This document shows positions 6,669-10,989 of a stretch of DNA of 10,989 nucleotides, piece after piece. The stretch lies in the NCBI GenBank assembly GCA_030649435.1, contig JAUSKE010000116.1, forward strand, positions 1-10,989. The letters run 5' to 3'. The notes under the pieces are model-generated. The model was not told the DNA's origin, ran no database searches, and saw only the letters and a list, made by a program, of their open reading frames with translations. Source of the DNA: Deltaproteobacteria bacterium (lineage in GTDB: Bacteria > UBA10199 > JACPAL01 > JACOUP01). How positions within the stretch are numbered: the stretch's first letter is position 1; each line of letters begins with the position of its first letter. The position numbers were made by a program, and so were the translations under genes.

Positions 6669-7826
6669 ATGAACGAAAAGGCAAAATTGGCCTGGACGAA
6701 TGTCCTCTTTCTGACCCTCTCTCCGCTGGTGGCGGTGGTTGGTGTCTCGATTTATCTGTTTTATCATGGTCTCCAGGCAGGGGATCTCTGGCTCTTTTTT
6801 GTCATGCTCACCCTCTCCGGTTTTGCGATTACCGCCGGGTATCACCGCTACTTTTCACACCGGACCTACGAGTGTCATCCGATCCTTCAGTTTCTCTATC
6901 TTATCTTCGGGGCGGCGGCGTTGCAAAACTCCGTTCTCCACTGGGCCTCCGACCACCGGTGCCACCACCTCTACACCGATCAGGAACGGGATCCCTACAA
7001 TATCAAGAAGGGATTCTTTTGGGCCCACATGGGGTGGATTTTTTATCAGTACAAGCCGGACAGGAATTTTGAAACAATCCCCGATCTTAAGATCAATAAA
7101 CTCGTTTTGTGGCAGCACCGTTATTATATGCCAATCGGCATTGGGATCGGTTTTGTCCTGCCGACCTTAATCGGATTTGCCTACGGCAGTCCGTGGGGCG
7201 GGTTCCTCGTCGGCGGTCTTCTCCGCGCCGTGGTTCTTCACCACACCACTTTTCTCATAAACTCGGCGGCCCATTGGTTCGGACGCCAGACTTATACGAA
7301 TAAAAACTCCGCCCGCGACAACGGGGTGATGGCCTTTTTCACCTTTGGCGAGGGGTATCATAATTTTCATCACGCTTTTCCGAACGATTACCGGAACGGT
7401 ATCCTGTTTCATCACTGGGATCCGGCAAAATGGTGGATCCGTCTGATGAGTTGGGTTGGGATGACTTGGCGTTTGAACCGGGTTTCAGAATGGGCAATTG
7501 CCGAGGCACAGCTGCGGATGAATCTTCTTGAGGTTCGGCCTCTTCTGGAAAAGCAACCGGCCGAGCGCCGTCAGTCGCTTCAAGAACGGTTGGATAATGT
7601 CGCCCGCCAGTTTGAGACCGCCATGGCGAGGATGATTCAGGTCCGGCAGGAATATCGAAAGTGCCTCGCTGCAAAACAGGTGGCTACAGGTGAGGAGTAT
7701 CGAAGGCTGAAATCCGAATGGCGCCTCAAAAAGATCCAGTGCGGCAAAGCCCTCGCCGAGGCCCGCTCTGAATACGTCCAATTCTTGAGGGAATTGCAGC
7801 TAAGACCTGTTTTGGTTTCTTCTTAA
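6669..7826 (+). CDS. Membrane fatty-acid desaturase (delta-9 acyl-CoA desaturase type) with C-terminal helical extension
   Basis: 385-aa integral membrane di-iron desaturase that introduces a double bond into acyl chains. The histidine boxes are HRYFSH (59-64), HRCHH (96-100) and GYHNFHH (H231, H234, H235), plus the family's NSAAHWFG with N198 and H202. Hydrophobic membrane segments lie around residues 12-33, 40-56, 72-90 and 152-195. The catalytic part ends near residue 275. The remaining ~110 residues are charged and rich in E, R, Q and A, as in an amphipathic or coiled-coil helix. This is longer than the usual bacterial acyl-CoA desaturase tail. The gene starts 69 bp after prfB. No Shine-Dalgarno is seen before the ATG. 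A weak TACACT at 6657-6662 could be a -10 element giving a near-leaderless transcript, but this is speculative. Confidence 0.95.
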   Translation: MNEKAKLAWTNVLFLTLSPLVAVVGVSIYLFYHGLQAGDLWLFFVMLTLSGFAITAGYHRYFSHRTYECHPILQFLYLIFGAAALQNSVLHWASDHRCHHLYTDQERDPYNIKKGFFWAHMGWIFYQYKPDRNFETIPDLKINKLVLWQHRYYMPIGIGIGFVLPTLIGFAYGSPWGGFLVGGLLRAVVLHHTTFLINSAAHWFGRQTYTNKNSARDNGVMAFFTFGEGYHNFHHAFPNDYRNGILFHHWDPAKWWIRLMSWVGMTWRLNRVSEWAIAEAQLRMNLLEVRPLLEKQPAERRQSLQERLDNVARQFETAMARMIQVRQEYRKCLAAKQVATGEEYRRLKSEWRLKKIQCGKALAEARSEYVQFLRELQLRPVLVSS

Positions 7827-7842
7827 AGTTCCTTTTTTCTCA

Positions 7843-7901
7843 TTTTTTCCCCACAACTCTAGCCCCGCCTGGCCGACAAACGGCGCATGGCCTGCGATCC
7901 A
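7843..7901 (+). repeat. Duplicated gene-header module, copy 1
   Basis: This leader plus the first five codons of the 475-aa gene recurs at 10933-10989. From ACAACT (7853) to the base before ATG, 27 of 34 bases match without gaps. The next 15 bases (MACDP codons) match at 14. A T-run/C-run precedes both copies. A small hairpin GCCG-ACAAA-CGGC (7872-7884) ends 2 bases before ATG. There is no Shine-Dalgarno sequence, so the module may carry the initiation or promoter signals. Confidence 0.8.
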
Positions 7902-9314
7902 GTCAGACAATCTTGCCCACCGGGCTCTTCAGTGACCATTGCTGATGGGGAACCGGTGGGAGTCGCCCCATCGGTTGACCCCATTCCAGACAGGTCGGGA
8001 ATCATGGCCCTTTGGGATCATTTTGTCCTGCCACTGTTTCGTTTAGGATTGGAAGAGTTGTGGCGCCGACCGGCCATCCATCGAACGCCAGTAGCTTCAG
8101 CGATTGAGCCGCTCCGTCCCATTGAACCACCAGTGGGAAGTTTAGAAGGACTCTCTCCCGACGCGGCGGAGACGATCCAGTTGTTGGAGCGTCTGGGGCA
8201 ATCGGTACCGGTAGGTGTTCGGTACCCGATTTTGGATTTGGAGGAGAGGAGAGCGATTGAGGCCCATACTGCCCGATTGGGGAGGCCTGTCGATTCGATT
8301 CAAAACACCACCTTCTTTGGTCGTCATCGTAATGCCGTCTTAAATGTTGAGAGGCAGTTGGTTGACGAGCGAGAGAGTTGGCAGGGAACCCCCTTCCGTG
8401 GGTTGGTCGTTGGGGCCGGGTTCGACAAGCCTCACCAGGGGCGTTTGAGGGGGGAAGGGGCGATGCCGATCAGTGTCTTTGAATGGGCGGCCATGCTGGA
8501 TGGTTTGGGAATTGATTGGGAACTGGATGTCGTGGATCCCAGCCCTGAAGTCGCGCGCTATTTTGCTGATCTTGCCTCTCGTGATTCACTAACCTTTACC
8601 GTCTTTGATAATATGAAACCAAAGGGACGGATTAACGCTGTTCCCCCAGATTATCCTTCGCATGTTTTTGGTCGTTATGCAAAACGGGTGGACCATGCTC
8701 TTCCGCAGGGGGCCACGGTGGCGTATGAGGTGACCCTTCCCCAAAGTTTTCTTCAACGGATCCATTTTCATCAGAGATCAGTTCTTCATCCGTTCCCGCG
8801 GAGTGGTTACGGACTGGTTTCCTATATGAATGTCCAAATGTATTTGGGGAACAACATTACTACTCCAATTCCACCAAAAGAAGAATCACCGGATGTGACA
8901 AACCTTCTCTTGAATGTTGCCCCTGGTGCCTGGATCAATTCCGAGGTCTTTTCCAATCGCCCCGCTTCAATGTTTCGAGGGACCCCTGGGGTGGAACCGG
9001 CTCTTCAATTTTCCCAATTTATTTTTCGGGCCACAGAGCCGGTCAGAGGACGTTCTTACCTTGAAAGACGACCGGATGGGGGCTGGAGGGTGGTGGGTGG
9101 TAACAGTAGCGGTGTGAGTTATCGAAGTTCCCCTGCTGTGGCTCCAAGAGTTTCGGGGGGCGAGCTTTTAGGTTCCTATCCGGGGGAGACTGCTTTTGAA
9201 GGCTCCGGAGACTTCCGGCGAGATCTCTCTATCGGCCCCACAAATTCCGCGGACCATGTCGGAGGGGCCGGAGAAAATAGGCTCCCCCGACCAGCGCGAC
9301 CATTGATCCCCTGA
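7887..9314 (+). CDS. Large unknown protein with methyltransferase-like core
   Basis: 475-aa protein with no signal peptide and no membrane span. I do not recognise a named family. Residues ~170-355 look like a Rossmann-type SAM-methyltransferase, faintly CheR-like. GLVVGAGF (172-179) fits motif I. ELDVVDPSPE (212-221) fits strand 2 with an acidic end. TFTVFDN (236-242) fits motif III. LVSYMNVQMYL (310-320) recalls the 'CRNVLIYF' strand 4 of CheR, and NVAPGAWINSEVF (343-355) resembles the usual 'LKPGG' strand 5. The N-terminal ~110 residues are proline-rich. The C-terminal ~75 are low-complexity and contain SYRSS (411-415) and GGELLGSYPGE (424-434), which are shared with the next gene. The upstream in-frame stop at 7858-7860 (TAG) supports ATG 7887. 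There is no Shine-Dalgarno. The 3' end is in the same frame as the next gene, one TGA and two codons apart. Confidence 0.88.
   Translation: MACDPVRQSCPPGSSVTIADGEPVGVAPSVDPIPDRSGIMALWDHFVLPLFRLGLEELWRRPAIHRTPVASAIEPLRPIEPPVGSLEGLSPDAAETIQLLERLGQSVPVGVRYPILDLEERRAIEAHTARLGRPVDSIQNTTFFGRHRNAVLNVERQLVDERESWQGTPFRGLVVGAGFDKPHQGRLRGEGAMPISVFEWAAMLDGLGIDWELDVVDPSPEVARYFADLASRDSLTFTVFDNMKPKGRINAVPPDYPSHVFGRYAKRVDHALPQGATVAYEVTLPQSFLQRIHFHQRSVLHPFPRSGYGLVSYMNVQMYLGNNITTPIPPKEESPDVTNLLLNVAPGAWINSEVFSNRPASMFRGTPGVEPALQFSQFIFRATEPVRGRSYLERRPDGGWRVVGGNSSGVSYRSSPAVAPRVSGGELLGSYPGETAFEGSGDFRRDLSIGPTNSADHVGGAGENRLPRPARPLIP
9114..9191 (+). repeat. Shared C-terminal module, copy 1 (residues 410-435)
   Basis: 26-residue segment, VSYRSS then GGELLGSYPGET, aligned without gaps to residues 505-530 of the downstream protein; 12 of 26 positions are identical. 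The tails beyond it diverge, so it looks like a selected module. Confidence 0.7.
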
Positions 9315-9320
9315 AATCCT

Positions 9321-10989
9321 ATGACGATCAAACGACTCATTGAAAATTATGATCTGCGGGAACGGGTGAGGGGGAATTTTCTTCCCCCAGAAGACCCCCG
9401 CCTTCAGGGACTTGTGGATGAACTCGCCTCTCTCACCTCCGGCAACGGAACGGAGCAGGTTGTCTACAGAGAATCAGACAGCTTTGAAATCCGAACGGGC
9501 GAGGAAAGAGAAGCGGTCACCCGAGAGGAACTTTACGTTGGGCTCATTGAAAGATATTTTGGTTCCTCCGTCGGTATTGATCAAAAAATAACACTTGTTC
9601 AAGCGCTTCTTCATGAAATGCCGTCGGAGCATCCCGAGTTTCTTCCGGTCAAGAACCTGTTTGACGGAGGAAGGGAACTCTTCTTTTCGTTTCCGACCCT
9701 CCTATTTTTTGTTTCTTCCTCAGAGGCAGCGGCGCTTGCCGTGGTCCCGGAGGTATCTCCTAAACTCTCTTTTTCTTGGGGGGATTATCCCGATGAGGCT
9801 GATCTTGTTGGGACCGTTTTGACCGAAGTGACGCGCCATCCGGATAGTGATCAATTTATTTTGACCTTTACCACCCGTGAACTAGAGCAGAATGCTGATG
9901 AGGGTCCGACTATTGCACAAGGGAGTTTCCAGATCACCCTCGATGCCGATACGGTAGAGGTTGTTGATGAGGGAGGTCGGCAAACTCTTTGGGGGTTGAC
10001 CCTTGACGAGAGAGATACCATTGAGATCGATCTCTCTTCTCCTTTTCCCGGAAATAATCTGCTCGCTCGGAATGGAGGACGGATCCCTCCTGCGAGTGAA
10101 GAGCTGCTGACCGTGATCGAAATCGCCGCTTTGATGAATCAAACTTTTCTTCGCCAGGTGAGGGAGGTTTCGAAAGGAGACCTTTTGGATCTAAACGGGA
10201 GTTCATTTTTTATGAGGACACCACTCCTCGATAAGCCGGTCTCCCTTTTTACCTTGCTCGAAACGGGAGAGTCCCCGCTCCTCGGGATGATCGCCCTTGA
10301 TCCCGGCGGGACGCATTTCTTTACCGTTATTTTTCCGAAGACGCTTCGACTCATCCCCGGCCGAAATGGTTGGGAGATTATTTACGAAACGTTGAGTCCC
10401 GTTGGGGAGAGTCTGATTAATTCCCTGGAACTAAATCCAACCGATCCGGCCGTCCAGCATTGGATCAAAACGGTGACCGGTGGCGAAGGGCCCGACAGTT
10501 ATCGTGTGACCGAACGGCAGTTTAGGGACCTGATGGCACAGCAGGAACTTTCGCTCTACGAAAAAGGGTTGGTGGCTCGAGTTCGGGAGATGGCGAATGC
10601 CGATATCCTCAAAGGATTGCTCAAAGAAGGGGCCTCTTTGCGCCAAGTCCTCATCGCAATGATGTATGGTGGGGAGGGGGCCGAAATAAAGGATCCGGAA
10701 GAAGGGGGCGGTGGTCCCCCCTCGGATGACTCAACACCGGCAAGTGGTGGTGGGTGGGGGAGGGGAGGCCCCTTCGGCGGATTGCCTCCCGGTTCTGGTC
10801 CTCTGATGTCTCTTCCTCAAGAAGCAAGACGGATCAGTTATCGCAGTTCTGCTGAGACAGTTCGCCCTGACGACGGCAGTGAACTTTTGAGTACCTATTC
10901 GGGGGAGGTCATTCTCTTCGGCCCCGCCGAAATTTTTCCCACAACTCCAGCCACTTCTCGCCGACAAACGGTCCATGGCTTGCGATCCA
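9321..10989 (+). CDS. Large unknown protein, 3' end beyond the window
   Basis: Open from ATG 9321 to the window edge without a stop, at least 556 codons (partial at 3'). I do not recognise a family. The N-terminal ~450 residues look like a soluble globular protein rich in acidic residues and beta-type segments. One hydrophobic stretch lies at ~118-142 (ELFFSFPTLLFFV...). A Gly/Pro-rich linker spans ~450-494. The module ISYRSS...GSELLSTYSGE (505-529) matches the end of the preceding protein. Base use resembles the neighbour. It begins two codons after the upstream TGA in the same frame, with no Shine-Dalgarno sequence, so coupled re-initiation is likely. Its 3' end overlaps the leader and start of an apparent third gene at 10975. 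By analogy with copy 1 of that header, where this frame closes ~60 bases after the ATG, the stop is probably shortly past the edge. Confidence 0.88.
   Translation, partial: MTIKRLIENYDLRERVRGNFLPPEDPRLQGLVDELASLTSGNGTEQVVYRESDSFEIRTGEEREAVTREELYVGLIERYFGSSVGIDQKITLVQALLHEMPSEHPEFLPVKNLFDGGRELFFSFPTLLFFVSSSEAAALAVVPEVSPKLSFSWGDYPDEADLVGTVLTEVTRHPDSDQFILTFTTRELEQNADEGPTIAQGSFQITLDADTVEVVDEGGRQTLWGLTLDERDTIEIDLSSPFPGNNLLARNGGRIPPASEELLTVIEIAALMNQTFLRQVREVSKGDLLDLNGSSFFMRTPLLDKPVSLFTLLETGESPLLGMIALDPGGTHFFTVIFPKTLRLIPGRNGWEIIYETLSPVGESLINSLELNPTDPAVQHWIKTVTGGEGPDSYRVTERQFRDLMAQQELSLYEKGLVARVREMANADILKGLLKEGASLRQVLIAMMYGGEGAEIKDPEEGGGGPPSDDSTPASGGGWGRGGPFGGLPPGSGPLMSLPQEARRISYRSSAETVRPDDGSELLSTYSGEVILFGPAEIFPTTPATSRRQTVHGLRS
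10833..10910 (+). repeat. Shared C-terminal module, copy 2 (residues 505-530)
   Basis: Ungapped counterpart of the module at 9114-9191: ISYRSS, a variable 8-residue spacer, then GSELLSTYSGEV. The SYRSS codons match copy 1 at 13 of 15 bases. Confidence 0.7.
10933..10989 (+). repeat. Duplicated gene-header module, copy 2
   Basis: Counterpart of 7843-7901: T-run/C-run, ACAACT (10941), GCCG-ACAAA-CGGT (10960-10972, with a G-T closing pair), then ATGGCTTGCGATCCA. Here the module also lies inside the still-open frame of the preceding gene. Confidence 0.8.
10975..10989 (+). CDS. Start of a probable paralogue of the 475-aa gene (5' fragment)
   Basis: Only five codons are visible: ATG GCT TGC GAT CCA (MACDP), identical in protein to the start of the gene at 7887 and differing from it by one synonymous base. 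The duplicated leader just upstream supports a real gene start. It overlaps the open end of the preceding gene in another frame. Its function cannot be judged from five residues; a paralogue of the methyltransferase-like protein is inferred. Confidence 0.6.

Noticed and set aside
7829..7852. Rho-independent terminator after the desaturase
   Set aside because: There are two T-runs but no GC-rich hairpin immediately before them.
7799..7946. Alternate-frame peptide over header copy 1 (FPTTLAPPGRQTAHGLRS), similar to the tail of the protein at 9321
   Set aside because: The frame is short, has no start of its own and overlaps the desaturase end; the similarity follows from the DNA duplication.
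9882..10354. Minus-strand ORFs in the 9.9-10.4 kb region
   Set aside because: They are opposite a continuous + strand ORF of at least 556 codons and show no family resemblance.

Overview
The window reads as the chromosome of a Gram-negative (diderm) bacterium of moderate GC. The housekeeping order ybeZ/phoH - pgpH-like HD phosphodiesterase - ybeY - lnt - prfB has a deltaproteobacterial flavour. This is an inference from gene order and protein style; no rRNA or marker phylogeny is available here. Every supported gene is on the + strand.

Region 1 (55-6599) is a tightly packed housekeeping operon. It opens with a small, degenerate YjbQ/UPF0047-like protein. Next come a PhoH-family ATPase, a 7TM-HD (PgpH/YqfF-like) phosphodiesterase, the rRNA-maturation endoribonuclease YbeY, apolipoprotein N-acyltransferase Lnt and release factor RF2. 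From ybeZ onward neighbouring genes overlap, by 14, 98, 4 and 8 bp, which points to translational coupling. prfB is split by the classic autoregulatory +1 frameshift at an in-frame TGA (5561-5563), so a plain ORF reading recovers only its 3' part. Together the operon links ribosome quality (YbeZ/YbeY), termination (RF2), lipoprotein maturation (Lnt) and probably cyclic-dinucleotide turnover (PgpH).

Region 2 (6600-7826) has a short intergenic inverted repeat that resembles a lone CRISPR-type repeat. It is followed by a membrane fatty-acid desaturase with an unusual charged, helical C-terminal extension.

Region 3 (7827-10989) is the least ordinary part. It holds two large adjacent genes: a 475-aa protein with a methyltransferase-like core, and a protein of at least 556 aa whose ORF runs off the window. 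They lie in the same frame, separated by one TGA and two codons. Both end in a shared ungapped 26-residue module (SYRSS, then a GELL/SELL..Y.GE block). A third gene appears to begin at 10975. Its leader and first five codons (MACDP) closely duplicate the leader and start of the 475-aa gene. This looks like a tandem, modular family of undescribed proteins that share 5' headers and C-terminal modules and probably continues past the window edge. No tRNA, rRNA, insertion sequence or true CRISPR array is visible.
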